Position numbers and translations under genes: made by a program
Shown: positions 22,233-34,847 of the stretch, piece by piece
How positions within the stretch are numbered: the first letter of the stretch is position 1
How the letters are laid out: every line of letters begins with the position of its first letter
Assembly (NCBI GenBank): GCA_006352455.1
Contig: VANL01000009.1
Span: 79,498 to 143,497, forward strand
Direction: 5' to 3'
Source: Brachionus sp. 'Tiscar'
Taxonomy: Eukaryota; Rotifera; Eurotatoria; Ploima; Brachionidae
Length of the DNA: 64,000 nucleotides
The notes under the pieces: generated by a model
What the model was told of the DNA's origin: nothing
The model's input: the letters and a program-made list of their open reading frames with translations, nothing else
Database searches by the model: none

Positions 22233-24130
22233 TTATATTATTGTTACAATAGTTTCGAATAATCGCGAGAATTCTGATCCACACAGGCTACCAAAAATGA
22301 AAGAAAAAGCTGTCAACAGAGCAGCGGGCTGTTTGTATTTATATTTTATTTCTCTTGAAGTTATAAAAAATAGAACAATTAATTTTTTTTTTTTAAACTT
22401 ACTTCGGTGCAAAAGACATTAGAAGAGACACAAAAATTGCAGTCAAATAATGGCAAATAAATGATCCGAGCCAATAAGCATAATCATTTTCGATCAAGAC
22501 TGGCAGATTTTTGCGTTTTTCTGCTGCAAAATTACAAAATATAAAAAAACAAACTGTTAAAATGGACTTGAGCATTGAAATTGCCAGTAACAGCTTTATA
22601 CTTGGCTTAAATATAAAAAAAATTATGAAAATAAAAACAATATTTAAAAAAAAAACCTTTCTAAATAAAAAGCAACTTATACTCCCAAGACAAGTTGCCA
22701 CATAGTACGTTAAATCACATGTAATATCCACAAAAAAATGATCTATTATTTAAGAAATCTGTAAATTATTTTCCTAAATGATTAAATAACCCACTAGGTA
22801 TAATAAATGTTTCAGTTTCGATCGAAACTGGCTTTATTTGTTTTTGATAGCTGGAAAAACCGGCCGAAGTTGTAAACATTAAGAGCCAAATACACAAATA
22901 TAAAGGCCAAAACTATTAAAAATTTGAATTTTTTTTTCAAGCAATTAATAATTTTTTTCCTTACTCTTTTTATTGTACGAATATAGGGCATGTGAAAAAG
23001 TGTTCTACGGGCTTTCTCATTGGCAACCATATGATCGTTGGCTATGTCCAAATGATAGCGGTAATAACTCTTGATTTAAAATTAATTTTTAAACTCTTAA
23101 AAAAGTCAATTACTTACTGATAATGGTAAAGAAAAATGTGCAATAAATGCAATCAAAACTAATCCAAAAAAAATAACAAAAAAAAATATTGGTAAAAATA
23201 CATTTTTGATTTCAACTTAAAAAATAAAAATTGAAAATAAAACTCAGAAAAATGAAGCATAAAAAAATTACAATATTTGAATAAAAAAATAATTATTTTG
23301 TATATCAATCCGGAAAGCATGTAGCCAAAAAGAATTGAATTTGTATATTTAGGAGGAAGCATGGCAGCAGCATATATTGATGAACTAAATATTATTCCAT
23401 GAAGAGCTAAAATTTAGGTTTTAAAATAAAGAATACTTTGAGTCCAAAATATTTTTTACCAGCAAGTAAACAAATGATCAAACAAAAACATATGAAAAAA
23501 GAATTGGACCAATTGCTTGAGTCTAGAATAGACAAAACTATGATGCTTCCTGTTCCGAAAGCTGAACCAATTAAACAAAATGGAATTCGGTCTATCTGAT
23601 TGAATCTCCTGTAAATTTTAATTTAGGAAAAATATTTAAATCTTTAAAATAAAAACCCAACTTATCACAATTAATCAGATTAAAAATTGTCATTAATAAA
23701 AATGTTCCGTTCCATATAACACCCGATATAAAAGAGAATTTCTTTTGATAAAATGACCCAGCACTTATTGGAGTATTGAGTTTAACATTTATTAAAAACT
23801 AAAAGGTTAAAATTTAAATTGTTATTTAGAATTTTTTTTTTAGCTAAAATGTATTACATCATTTGCCATCAGTAATAGATACCATGGCAAAATTGTGCAT
23901 ATTCCGTATAAAATGTAAATGATTAGTACCAAATTGAAGCGATCTTTTAAAATTGGCTTGGAATCTGAAAAAGTAAGCGATAACTCTTTCTTATGAAATA
24001 TTTTGCATTTGTCTTCTTCTTTCAACTGATCAAAATTTTTGAGTATTGGCAGCATCTTAATTCCTTCAATTATTTTTTCAGCATTTTCATGTTTACAAAA
24101 GCTTGATGCCGTGCTGGTTATTTTTGACAT
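22233..24130 (-). CDS. SLC29-like: Equilibrative nucleoside transporter (SLC29/ENT family)
   Basis: ENT proteins move nucleosides across membranes through an 11-helix fold. Exon 1 (24130-23858) encodes a cytosolic N-terminus and the family hallmark first helix, DRFNLVLIIYILYGICTILP W. Further exons give SFISGVIWNGTFLLMTIFN and then IYAAAMLPPKYTNSILFGYM, the family's highly typical G-x-AAMxPPKY segment. The loop before the C-terminal helices is DIANDHMVANEKARRTL. A late exon has CNFAAEKRKNLPVLIENDYA and YLTAIFVSLLMSFAPK. The last exon, 22353-22233, joins in phase and ends AALLTAFSFIFGSLCGSEF...TII. Eight or so exons, with introns of 50-90 bp. The usual charged residues of helices 1 and 8 could not be checked by alignment. 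Which ENT subtype this is cannot be told. Confidence 0.9.
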
Positions 24131-26855
24131 ATTGTAAAAAACTAATTTTCTTGATTTTTTGTCAAAATATTTATTTTTTTTTTAACAATGATTTAAACAC
24201 CGAATAGATCTATATTTGACTTAAAGTCTATTTACTTATTATCCCACTTTGTCTAGGTACGTGAAAATTGACAAGATATTTAGACATAAGACATTTATCA
24301 AATCTTAATTAAGCTTGTTATTTTTTTGGGTTTGAACAATATGTGTGATTTTTACTTGATTGAAATATCAATATTGTTCTAAACTAATGAGTACATGCAA
24401 ATTTTTGTAACTTGAAAAGTTTTAAATTTAATTCAGAATTTTGAAAAAAGGTAAACAAATCTTAAAGAAAATTTTAGACAAATTAAACAATTATAAATTA
24501 CATTTAATCTAATTCGAATAAATCCAAAGAATGGCTATTCTAGTATTAAGATATATATTTATTGGATTGTTTTTTTAAAAAATATTTTTAGTTTTAAGAT
24601 CCATTGAATAGTTTTCGGATCGAGCCGAAGTTATCTTAAATATTTTAGTCGTCTAGCAATCCTAAAATTTTTCATTATATTGCCTAAATTTTTAGTTATT
24701 TTCAGATTTTTTTTAAAATAAAAAATGATTCTTTAAAAGAAAACATGAATAATCACAATTCGAATTCTACGAAGAATTCTGTGAAGATTATTAAAATTAA
24801 CTGATTTTTTGATTTTTATTTACTTTTTGTGTTAATAATAAAAATTATTAATAAAGAATTCATAAAATATCGTGAAAAAAATTTCACTTATTAACAAAAA
24901 AAGATGCATATCTTACCACTGCTAATGGTAAATAGGGAAAAAAATTGAAAAATATCCAATTTTTTTCTTAGAGAAAGAGAATTTTAAGAAATATTATTAT
25001 AAAATGAAAAAAATGATCTTTTTGATCTTAGTGATTTAGATCTTTTTTATTTTTTTATCTGTTTTCTTTTAAAACATCTTAGATTATATTTTCCATTTCT
25101 TTTCTATTAAGGTGCTCAAAATAATGCGTTGGTTCTATCAGTTGAAATTTGTAATGATTTTCATGAAAATCCTTTCGATTTTTAGTTGTAAAATTAGTGA
25201 AAATGACTAGTAGCTTGTTCGTTGGTAATTTTTAATTAAAATTTCTTTTATAATAAATCATTTTGTTAATAAATGAAAAATAACTTTATTCTTAAATTCA
25301 AAAAATTTTATTTTACTAATTTTATAGAAATCGAATAACAAAAATTAATCGATTAAAAGTTGGTCGATTATTGATAATAGATCGCTAACACTAGTTCAAA
25401 AAAATTGTATAAGTCAGCTAAAAGATCAATTTTTTTGGCAGTGACTTGACTTTTTATTTCAAAGTCTTTGAAATGACTTTTTTTAGAAAAAATTCAAGTC
25501 AGATCAAATGAAAAAAACTTGACTTTATTGACTTTTTTTTTTAAAAAGACATTTCAAAGACTTTGGAATAAAAAGGCCTCCTTAATAATATAAGGAACGG
25601 CAAAATACATATTTTTAAAGAATAAATTTTCAAGTCTAAAGACTTTAAAAAAAGTCAAGTCAAGTGACTTTTAAACAGGTCTGGTTATAAAATATTGAAA
25701 TAAAGTTAATTAAGTTTTTTTTTATTTTGTTTTAATCATAGATTGAATAAGTCATTATTTTTAAGTTATTTTAATATTACAAGAATTTAAGTTGAATCAA
25801 TGAGTATTAATTTCTTATAAATTAATCTTTTCACATTTACTTTTAAAAATAAAAATTTTAATTCAATTATTTTCAAAAAGGTTGTATCTGGGTATAATTT
25901 TTGAAGTATCAATTATTAAAATAGCTTTAACTCAATTCATTCTAAAAAATAATAAGGAAATTAATTTAAAATGCTACTCTTTGATCTTTCATTATGATAA
26001 TTCCTTTGAGTGTATAGATAAAATAGTTATTAAATTATAAAAGAAACCGATTAATTCAAAATTTATAGTATTACATGACAAAAATTATAAAATAAATGAA
26101 AAAATATACTTATTTTTAATTGTTTATTTTAATTAATTAAAAAAATTAAATTTAATAAATAATCAAGTTTTAGAAACAGAAAAAAAAAAACAATTAGAAA
26201 ATTAGAAAAAAAATATTGAAATAAATTTCTTATAGTTTGATTAAGACTCAAATATATTACGGTAGATTAGATTTTAACTTGAATAACAATATCAGTGATT
26301 TTGCGCAATCAATAGTTGTTTTTCAATGCGGAACTGCTTCACAAAAAAAAAATTCACACAATTAACAATTCAACAATTTTTTAAGATGTTTAGGAAGTAT
26401 TTAAAAATACAGGGAATTAATTTACTTTTAAAAAAGAAAATAAATGCACAAAAAAAAACTCGACTTGAAACAGAAAAAAAAATTAATTTTTTAATTAATA
26501 TTTTGTAGAAAAAAGAAAATTTTTATGATTTTTTTTTTGAAAAAAATTTTACAATTTTCAACACTATCATAATATACAATTGTCAGGACTACTTTGTTTG
26601 AACAACTGGAGTAGCCGAGACTGTATGTCTTCATATGCTCTCGCAATAAATGATCATCAAGGAATTTAAATAATAAACTCAAAACAAATTGAAAAAAAAA
26701 AAAAGGGGAAAAAAATTTACAAAAATTTCACTAACAAAATCAATTAATTATCCGGATATATGACTCGATGATTAAAATATCTAAAAAAGCTCATTCTCCT
26801 TTTATATACCCATATAAAATTATTTTGATTAAATTTTTTTTTTGGCTTGATTAAC
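24131..26855. other. AT-rich spacer with an inverted-repeat element
   Basis: About 2.7 kb without a recognisable gene. Short frames at 26326-26508 and 26491-26682 are compositionally random. The only structured part is the GACTT-rich inverted repeat at about 25438-25672. The 3' UTR of the zinc-finger gene presumably occupies the right end. Confidence 0.5.
25438..25672. repeat. Inverted repeat rich in GACTT/AAGTC
   Basis: The segment at 25451-25485 (TTTTTATTTCAAAGTCTTTG, then AAATGACTTTTTT) recurs in inverted form at about 25543-25576, with two or three differences. Outer arms AGTGACTTGACTTTTT (25438) and AAAAAGTCAAGTCAAGTGACT (ending about 25670) also pair. The whole behaves as one palindromic, MITE-like unit. 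No clear target duplication was found. Confidence 0.6.
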
Positions 26856-29800
26856 TTAATTTTCGTCAACATCTTCTTGACTTGACTCTTGGTTAGGAGC
26901 ATCTTGAGCCAAAGCTTTTGCGTCCAAGTCCAAAGGCTTCAAAGTGACTTTAAGCGAAATCGAATTGGCAAGTTTACTTTTAACCGGTAAATAAACCATG
27001 CATGGCACAAAATTATCCTCATCATCCTGACACTCTAACCAAAACGCTTGCATATTGCACGAATTTGATGACGAGTCGGTTGCACTAGTCTTAGGAGTCA
27101 GGTCTAGCATTTGAGAATTTTTGTGTTCATTATCGAAAATTTTCTCCTCGTCCACATGAAGAGTCGTCTCTTCGTCCAAATCATCAGTTTTTTTGCTTTT
27201 ATGATTAGAGCCTGAGCTTCTCATTGAAGTAGACGGCGAAAGCGCTGAATCAAATCTTGAATATTTCTCTCCAGTAGAAGCTTCGACCAACGAGTTAATC
27301 AAGTTATCGTCGGCTTGAATCTGATGTGCATTCATCAAATGCGACTTTAAAAAATATTTGTTGCACAATTCCTTTCGACATATGTGACAAGAAACACGAG
27401 CCAAAGCGGGCGGTCTCTTGGCACTTTGAGAACAAATGGCATCAGCAGTCGCTTTGTTAAAATTTGGCGAACTAGTGAATCTATCTTCATCCAGATGAGC
27501 ATTCTCTCTGAAGCCATTCAAATCCTCTTCGCATTCATTCTTGCTTATTTCGCCAATTTCCTCATCGGCCTCATTGGATCCATTTCCAATAGAGTTCGGC
27601 TCGGCTATTCCATGCACTTTTAGCTTGTGAGTCTTCAAAAAATACTTGTTGCATACTTGCTTATTACAAATGTCACATGTAACTCTATCGGCCATTTTGG
27701 CCGCAAAATACGAGTCCATTATGCCAAAAATGGTAGGTGTTGGTATACCGGCAGCGGCGGCAGCCGCGGCTGCAGCAGCAGCAGCTGCTGCAGCGTTTCC
27801 GCCGAATACGTCAAATTGAGAAGCAAATTGATGTTGTTGTTGTTGAGTTTTTAGATTGGCAAGAAAATTTTTGGCCAATTCTTCTTTGTCGTTGTGTGCA
27901 ATGTCTACAGAATCCAACGATTTGGGAGACGAATGCTGCTGTGTTTGCTGATGCTGATGATTTTGCTGCTCATTGTTTAACTCATTTGTTTCATTGTCAA
28001 CCTTGTGTTTATTTAGCTTGTGCAATCGCAAGTATTCCTCATTGAAAAATTCTTTTTTGCACAAGTCACACGTGACTGAATTTGACTTGGCTTGTTTAGA
28101 TGTTTCTTTTGACTCGTCGTTTTTGCCAAAGGCGGCATTCAGCTTTGACATAAGCTCAAGATTAGATGAAGCGTTTGACGATGGCGATGTCGAATTAGCA
28201 TTCGAAGGAATATTAGTCTGTGAATTGACTGGTAGTACATGCGGCAATTGCATCATTGGTGACATGTACGGATTGACGAACATCATGTTGGCGGCCGCTG
28301 CGGCCAAAGCCAGCGGATGATGGGCGCCCTGCGACCCGCCGAACAGCGACAAATTAAAATTCGGCTGCACGCCATTTTTAATCGAACTATTTGACTGCGA
28401 TTGATTCGATTGTGAGAGAGCTAAATTTTGATTTGATTTTACTTGTGGTAAACTTTGATGAAGCTGTTGTTGTTGCTGTTGCTGTTGTTGTTGTTGTTGT
28501 TGTTGTAAATTGGCGTTTGAATCTTCTATTTTTTTATATGATTTTATATTGTTTTCAATGGTGATGCCATGCACGTCATATTTATGCTTTTTAAGATAGT
28601 ATTTATTACAGAATTGTTTGTTGCACAATTCGCAAAAGTCTTCAACAACGCCATTCGAGTTTTGTCCAATGCTATCATGTGCTAGCTTTTGATAAGCGTT
28701 CATGATCAATTCTTCGTGAGTTTTGGCCATTTTGGCATTGTTAAACGAACCAGACGACATGGCTTGATAGGTCTGATGGGGCACTGGCGAAATAGAAGCG
28801 GACGATGTTTCGGAATTTGTCGACGCTGAGGAAGAGGCCGAAAACGATCTATTTTGATTGTTGTTAATGGGCGTTTTTTGTTTATTTTTATCATTTAGAT
28901 CGTTTTGTAGCTTTGACATGGAAGCGCCGGACAAAGTGTTCAAATCTGAGCCGTTCAAGAACACTTTGTGCTTGTTGGCCAAATGCGTTTTAAGGAAGTA
29001 CTTGTTGCAAAATTCTTTTTTACATAGATAACAATAGGCGTCTACATGAAATATTTTCGAGCCTGGCTGATTGAATTGAGGTGCAGCTGCAGCGGCCGCT
29101 ATTGCAAATAACTGCTGCTGTTGTTGTTGTTGCTGATGTTGCTGATGCTGCTGTAAAGTAGAAAATGAATTTGTTTTGGCCATTTTTTTTCCATCATCTA
29201 ATTTAGATTTTTTGCTACTGGTCTCATCCTCATCGTCCTCATCATAGTAGTGATTTGCGTCCGAATATTCATTATTATCTTGGCTAATGAATGACATATT
29301 TTTTTGAGCCACTTGTCCATCCTCTTGCTCATCGTATTCGCTCAAATTGGGCGAGTTTCTCTCATTTCTATCATTCTTTTCCTCGTCGTGCTCATCATAG
29401 TCTTGATTTGACTCGTCATTAATCATTTTATTAGACGATTCGTTCAAATGTTGAGATATTCTCGACTTTCGTCTTGACTTATGCAACGACAGCGAGTCCA
29501 AATTCTCGTTATTTGACTCTTCGATCATGTCTTCGCCGTCCGCTTCGTCAAATTGTGCATTGCTCATTTGAGAGTTGATAGTTCGCTTGCGCTTTTTGGC
29601 ACCGGTGGCCGTCTGCTTCAACAAGTCATCGCTGTCGTTCGGCTCGCTCATCTCTTGTTCATTTAGACTACTAAGAGGTTTCAGTCGACGTATTTTGTTC
29701 AAGTAGTTTGAGTCGCTTTCGTCGTCGTCCATCTGTGCCTCGTCGCTCTGCTTGAATTGGTTGAATAAGTGCTGCGAGGGGTTCTGAGCAGCCATGAGCG

Positions 29801-29942
29801 CTGCGGCCATCATCAGCGAGTTTATGTCGAACTGGGAACTCGACCCGTCTGTCTGATTGGATTGCATTTTTAGCTTGCTTTTCAGCGAATTGTTCACTGA
29901 TGGCGAATTGCCATTTGTCGACGAACCCATCACTTTGTGCAT
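26856..29942 (-). CDS. Large C2H2 zinc-finger protein with five dispersed fingers, 1028 aa
   Basis: Probable nuclear DNA- or RNA-binding regulator. One uninterrupted exon. I place the start at the ATG of MHKVMGSSTNG; the frame stays open a few codons upstream and an AG precedes it, so an upstream exon is possible. The N-terminal 300 residues are acidic, with S, D and E runs and basic KKRKR (near 115) as a likely nuclear signal. Five fingers lie near residues 302, 434, 622, 752 and 851. They share an unusual core: CYLCKKEFCNKYFLKTHLAN, CELCNKQFCNKYYLKKHKYD, CDLCKKEFFNEEYLRLHK, CDICNKQVCNKYFLKTHK and CHICRKELCNKYFLKSHL. Poly-Q runs (28466-28505, 29120-29150) and poly-A runs (27752-27797) separate them. 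The C-terminus has a conserved-looking AFWLECQDDEDNFVPCMVYL block. The family could not be named. It is clearly less AT-rich than its surroundings. Confidence 0.85.
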   Translation of the reverse strand: MHKVMGSSTNGNSPSVNNSLKSKLKMQSNQTDGSSSQFDINSLMMAAALMAAQNPSQHLFNQFKQSDEAQMDDDESDSNYLNKIRRLKPLSSLNEQEMSEPNDSDDLLKQTATGAKKRKRTINSQMSNAQFDEADGEDMIEESNNENLDSLSLHKSRRKSRISQHLNESSNKMINDESNQDYDEHDEEKNDRNERNSPNLSEYDEQEDGQVAQKNMSFISQDNNEYSDANHYYDEDDEDETSSKKSKLDDGKKMAKTNSFSTLQQHQQHQQQQQQQQLFAIAAAAAAPQFNQPGSKIFHVDAYCYLCKKEFCNKYFLKTHLANKHKVFLNGSDLNTLSGASMSKLQNDLNDKNKQKTPINNNQNRSFSASSSASTNSETSSASISPVPHQTYQAMSSGSFNNAKMAKTHEELIMNAYQKLAHDSIGQNSNGVVEDFCELCNKQFCNKYYLKKHKYDVHGITIENNIKSYKKIEDSNANLQQQQQQQQQQQQQQLHQSLPQVKSNQNLALSQSNQSQSNSSIKNGVQPNFNLSLFGGSQGAHHPLALAAAAANMMFVNPYMSPMMQLPHVLPVNSQTNIPSNANSTSPSSNASSNLELMSKLNAAFGKNDESKETSKQAKSNSVTCDLCKKEFFNEEYLRLHKLNKHKVDNETNELNNEQQNHQHQQTQQHSSPKSLDSVDIAHNDKEELAKNFLANLKTQQQQHQFASQFDVFGGNAAAAAAAAAAAAAAAGIPTPTIFGIMDSYFAAKMADRVTCDICNKQVCNKYFLKTHKLKVHGIAEPNSIGNGSNEADEEIGEISKNECEEDLNGFRENAHLDEDRFTSSPNFNKATADAICSQSAKRPPALARVSCHICRKELCNKYFLKSHLMNAHQIQADDNLINSLVEASTGEKYSRFDSALSPSTSMRSSGSNHKSKKTDDLDEETTLHVDEEKIFDNEHKNSQMLDLTPKTSATDSSSNSCNMQAFWLECQDDEDNFVPCMVYLPVKSKLANSISLKVTLKPLDLDAKALAQDAPNQESSQEDVDEN
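27752..27797 (-). repeat. Poly-alanine codon repeat in the zinc-finger gene
   Basis: Mixed GCN codons on the minus strand encode about 16 consecutive alanines just before the fourth finger. This is the most GC-rich patch of the window. Codon mixing argues for selection on the protein rather than simple slippage. Confidence 0.85.
28466..28505 (-). repeat. Poly-glutamine codon repeat in the zinc-finger gene
   Basis: Mixed CAA/CAG codons encode about 14 glutamines after the second finger. A second, shorter Q/H-rich run is at 29115-29155. Low-complexity, possibly length-variable. Confidence 0.85.
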
Positions 29943-31257
29943 TCTGAACTCTTTACTCAATTTTTTTATTCTACGATTTTTTGCTTTTACTGCTCGTTGT
30001 GGATAATCTCGTTCATTAACAAAAACAAAAGATACTCTAAAAAAAAATTTAAAAAAAAAATTAAAATTTAAGTGTCATTAAGAGAAGCTCTCAGTGCCGT
30101 ACCAGGCAATATCGATTTTTAAAAATCGCGTGAATTTAAAGTTTATTAAAATTTAATCGATTTCGATTGATAAAAAACCGATCTTTTTGTTCGCATACTA
30201 GGGGGATTTATTTAATCATAATTATAGTTATTAATCTTATTTCGAATGTTGTTTTATGTTTGATTTCCTGAAGCGAACCTGACTGGCCACTGGACTTAAG
30301 CGATCGTTATTTTTTCTCTAGCCACACGCAAACTAAATATTAATTAACTTAAAAGAACTGGTCTCTTCGGCTTAATTTAAACTATTGAATAATTTTTTTT
30401 TCTTTATTTAAATAAAATATGTGTTCAATTTGATTTGATTCCGCGAAAAAATAGCATCCGTTTTTAATTTTTTTTTTTTTTCAAACCAAAATTCAGATTG
30501 ACTGACCACATCCGGAATTAGTTTGTTTGTTTTTACAGATTGTTTAAATTACAATCAAACGCTAAAGTTTATATTGGTCATGTAAGCTAAATTTTAACAG
30601 TTAATTTCTATCTGTTAAAATGTTATCTAATAATTACGAAATATTTTATTTCCAAATTTAAATTAAATAAATAAAATATCAAGTTTCAAATAAAACGGAT
30701 GCTAAATTAAAGACTTATAAATTAAAAACAAATTTTTTAAATATTTATCTTTCAGTATGCTCTGATATTAAAATAAAATAGTTTTTTTTTTTTTGTTTGT
30801 TTGTCAATAATACACTTCTGAATTAAAAAAAATGCATTGACAAATAATTGAATCTTAAATTTTATCCTATTGATATGTTTAGTTTTTTATTTGAGAACAA
30901 AAAAAAATGATTAAGCAATAAAAAAAAATTCGTTATAAATTATTGGGAATGTTTCAAAAACGAAAATTTTTTTTCCTAACCCTAGCTAAAATTCTAACCG
31001 AAATTCACACCCTTTAAGTAAAAAAAAACGGTTTTTTGATGCAACTCTTAATAATTCTATCTGTTTAAAAAAATAAAAATTTTAATTTTTAAAAACTGCT
31101 TTCATTGATTAATAGAACTTGGTTAATTAATTGTCCATAATAATTAAGGGCGACTAGAAGAAGCTTTGAAGTATGCTAATTTTGTTGTCACGTGGTCGGA
31201 TACTCGGTGATGTACCGATTCATTCATGTATAAATTAGATTCTGTGGAGACATGAAA

Positions 31258-31312
31258 CGCCTGTCATCTGAAATTAGCTAGCCAGTCAAGCGGTTCATTG
31301 GCTTGACAGGCG
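31258..31312. other. GC-richer hairpin CGCCTGTCA/TGACAGGCG
   Basis: Two perfect 9-bp arms at 31258-31266 and 31304-31312 enclose 37 bases, which themselves contain a second short pairing (GCCA 31281-31284 with TGGC near 31299-31302). It stands out in a tract of about 75-80% AT. It could be a small structured RNA or simply a chance inverted repeat. Confidence 0.35.
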
Positions 31313-34300
31313 ATTCGAAAGAAATATTGAATTTGTAAATATTCCAAGTTTAAAATTAAACTTGAATTTAATTAATCAATTTTCTTGTCGATAAATGTTA
31401 AAATAAATAGTTTGAACTTATCAACTTTTGTGGAAAATTAATTGCTTTGACCATTGGCGGTCAGCTTTAGACAATATTTTTGTTTTCAAGTTTCTTAAAA
31501 TTAATTAAGAACACATTTGATACAAATTAAACAAAATTAATTCGAAAAATGTGTTGTTAATATTAAAAAAAAATAAAAAAAAAAATTTTCCAATCGAACG
31601 GAATTTTAAATTTTTAATGAACTCAATAATTTCGGTTTATCAGACTAATGAATTTTTAATTAAATCTTAAATTTAGAAAAGCGCATGTGGCCTCAAATCA
31701 TAAACAAAAGAGATAAAGAAAGCCCCCCAAGAAAATCTTGAAAAATTTGTTTCTCATTTTCTGAATCATTGATTCCAACGGTTAATTTTAAACATTTTTC
31801 ATTGCTGATCCGCCTCGGCACGGACATTAACAAAGAATAATAACTAAAACATAAGTTTTCAATTATTAATTTTGTAAACAATTTTAAGTATAAACATGCA
31901 GGAGGGATTTGAAAAAAAAAAAAACAAAACAAAAAACAAAAAAAAAGAGAGAGAAATAGTTCTTTAAATTGTTCGAATCAAGCACACGATTGAAATCTGA
32001 GATTCTTGAAACAGGAAAAAAATAAGAAGATAAATAAATCAATTTGATTGATTTCGGGTGTTTTCTATGTCAGAAATAAGAAACTAGTTCGAGGGGGCAC
32101 AAAATTTGAAAACGCTTTTAATTAGAAAAAATCTTATCTGTACATATTTTTAATAAAATTAATTAAATTTTGTAAAGAAGCTTTAAGAAAAATTCAAAAT
32201 TATTCCAGGCTAATTAGATCTAAATTTTAATAAATTAAGCCCGCTCTCGTGCCGTTTTTTATTCAAATTCTCTCAGGAGAAAATCTCGCTCTCTCTCTTT
32301 CTCCAGTTAAATTCTAAAATAATAAAATATAAATAAAAAAAAAAGTTAAATTTGAAATCGAATGCAATTCGATACTAAATTTAATTAATTCCATTTAGCT
32401 CGCTTGCTTCGATAAAGATTTATCGTCTAATCAGATTTAAAAATATTTTCAATTTTAACTAGATAGATAAGAAAATTTTGAATTTTTATTTTAATGGGCG
32501 GGGATTTTGTCGACTGAACAAAACCAATCGAGAATTTTAGCATTTGTTAATTTTCTTAATGCTTTAATTGGCTACACACACACATAGAAACATGGGCTTG
32601 ACCATTTGAAAATTAAAATCTTGTTAAAACAAAAATTAATTTCGTCTACAAACAACAAATCCCCGGGTTACGTAAACATTCAATAAGCAAAATAAATATA
32701 GATAACATTTTCCTCTTAATTAAGCTTTATTTTTTTTTTTTCAAAAATCAAACAAAAAAGTCAACACCCAAAAAACATATCTGGGCTGATACGCTTAGCA
32801 TACACGCTCTAAATGTAAATGTAAAAAAATAAACGATAACATCTTATTAGTGCACTCGCTGTTTTTAATTAACTAGAAGTAAAGCAGTCTCAAGGCGACT
32901 ATCAGAGTCGTCTTTCCTTTTTCTAAATTAATGTCAAGCCTGTCTACAAGAAAAAAAAAAAGTAATCAGTAATTTCTGCATTAAGTTAAATATGAATTAT
33001 AGTTTAATTGAAATTGATTTAAAACCTAATGAAAAAATCTTTGCTAACAAAAATTGCAATCAAAAAATGAAATTATCGTCTTCTTAAATGTTATATATGG
33101 TCTAATCTAGTCAAAATATAGAAAAACCCTAATAATTAAATTTTTTTTACTTGGAAAAAAATAACTGACCTCTTTAAACTAAAATAAAATCTAAAGTTAA
33201 TCTTTTTAGTTATTTAATTTTTGTTTCTGTTAGATTTATTTAAAAAATTTTTTCAAGTTATTTATTTATCTAGATTTGTATGGATAATAGATAGAGAGGA
33301 AAATTTTTATTTTTAAGCAAATACAAAATTTCTTACTTACTTACTTACTCCACACTAGTGACCAATCTAGAACGAAGCTTAAACCGTTCAGCTAGCTAGA
33401 CATAAGTTGTCTTTATTTTTAAAAAGATTAACAATCGAATACAAAAAAAGCGAAAAAAAAAATTAAATTAATTTTTAAATTTAAGACTTATTTAAACAAA
33501 ATAAAATTTACTAATTTTCGATTGGTATTTTATGAATAAATGATTAAGTTAGAGCTAAGCCAGTTAGTCAGCTCGGTAATAACTTAATCTATTGGGAGAC
33601 TAGCTCGCCTTAACTAGTCTCTTATTCGTAAAACAAAAACATTTCTTAACGATTACTATTTATTTAATCTTTATAAAATTAGTAAATATTTGAATTGTTA
33701 ACCTTTTTTTTTTTCATTTTTCTATTTTTTGAAGAAGAAAATTCGAAATTTTGAGAATTCGATAAACAAATGCTAAATCAAGCATTTGGATGGAATTCTA
33801 ATTCCCCAAATCAATTATCATATCCTATCTTTAATTTAGTTCTTGTTTAAATTTAAGTTTTTTATTTTTAAGAATTTATTTTCAGACATTAATTAAAATA
33901 AGTATTTAAAGTTTACTGTGTTGTTATTCTAAAATCGATTTTGTTGCGGGTCAATCAATATTTTTCTTGTTCTGCATCTTAAATTTAAGATTAGTAGCAT
34001 TAATCTAGAGCCATAATAATTTAATTTAACTTTTAATATTCTCTTTTTATTCTAGTCTAAATATCAAGAATTCGACTCAATCAGACTCTGATTTAAATAG
34101 AAAAAAATCTAGTCTGATTTCCGCTCTTCTCTTAACTAATTTGAACCCCACTAATCGAACTTGATTAATTGAAAAATGATTATCCTGTATTTTATTTTTT
34201 GCTGCCTATTCAAAATTAATAAAATAATTTAAAATTGCTCAAATAAATGTAATTTGAATATGTGAAATTTGTGAAATGGGCTGCTCGAGGCGAATGTGAA

Positions 34301-34829
34301 AAAAAGTTGTTGTTGTTAATTGCCACTAAAGCCACTTGAAGCGAAAAATAGCCAGTTTCGAAAAGAAAAGCCCTAATCCGTAACAGTCAGTTAAAGTCAA
34401 TTTTGATGTTTTTAATGAAATTTTTCTTCTGAATTTAACTCGAGAGATTAAAACTAATTTGTATGATTTATCTTAGATTAAATTTTTCAAATTCAATGAT
34501 TGAAATATTAAATCAATCAAATAAAAAAAAAGAGAGAGAAAAATCAGCCACATATACATATAAAAAACGATTTAACTATTATTAATTGCAACTGATAACC
34601 AAAAATTTCAAATAAAAGTAAAGCTCTCTATCTTTTACGAGATTTAGCATTTTTAATTAAATTCCATAAAACTATAAAATTTAGATTAGAAAACTGAGAT
34701 AAAGAGAAATTTATTAAAAGTAGTTAAAAATTTAATATCAGTCCGGCACTAGAAATAATTAATCAGACAGAGAATGGCTGTCTTGATTGGCTACGCTTTT
34801 TTTTTTGTTGGTATACGCACGCAAGCACA

Positions 34830-34847
34830 AACACACACACACACACA
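34830..34847. repeat. (AC)n microsatellite
   Basis: About nine AC dinucleotides interrupting the gene-free tract. The small ORF that spans it is not credible as a gene. Confidence 0.9.

Noticed and set aside
22219..22422. Plus-strand ORF opposite the last ENT exon
   Set aside because: The minus strand carries the real coding exon, which completes the transporter's final helix in phase.
26326..26682. Two short ORFs next to the zinc-finger 3' end
   Set aside because: Lysine/asparagine-rich translation from A-rich DNA with no motif; the minus-strand one could be 3' UTR.
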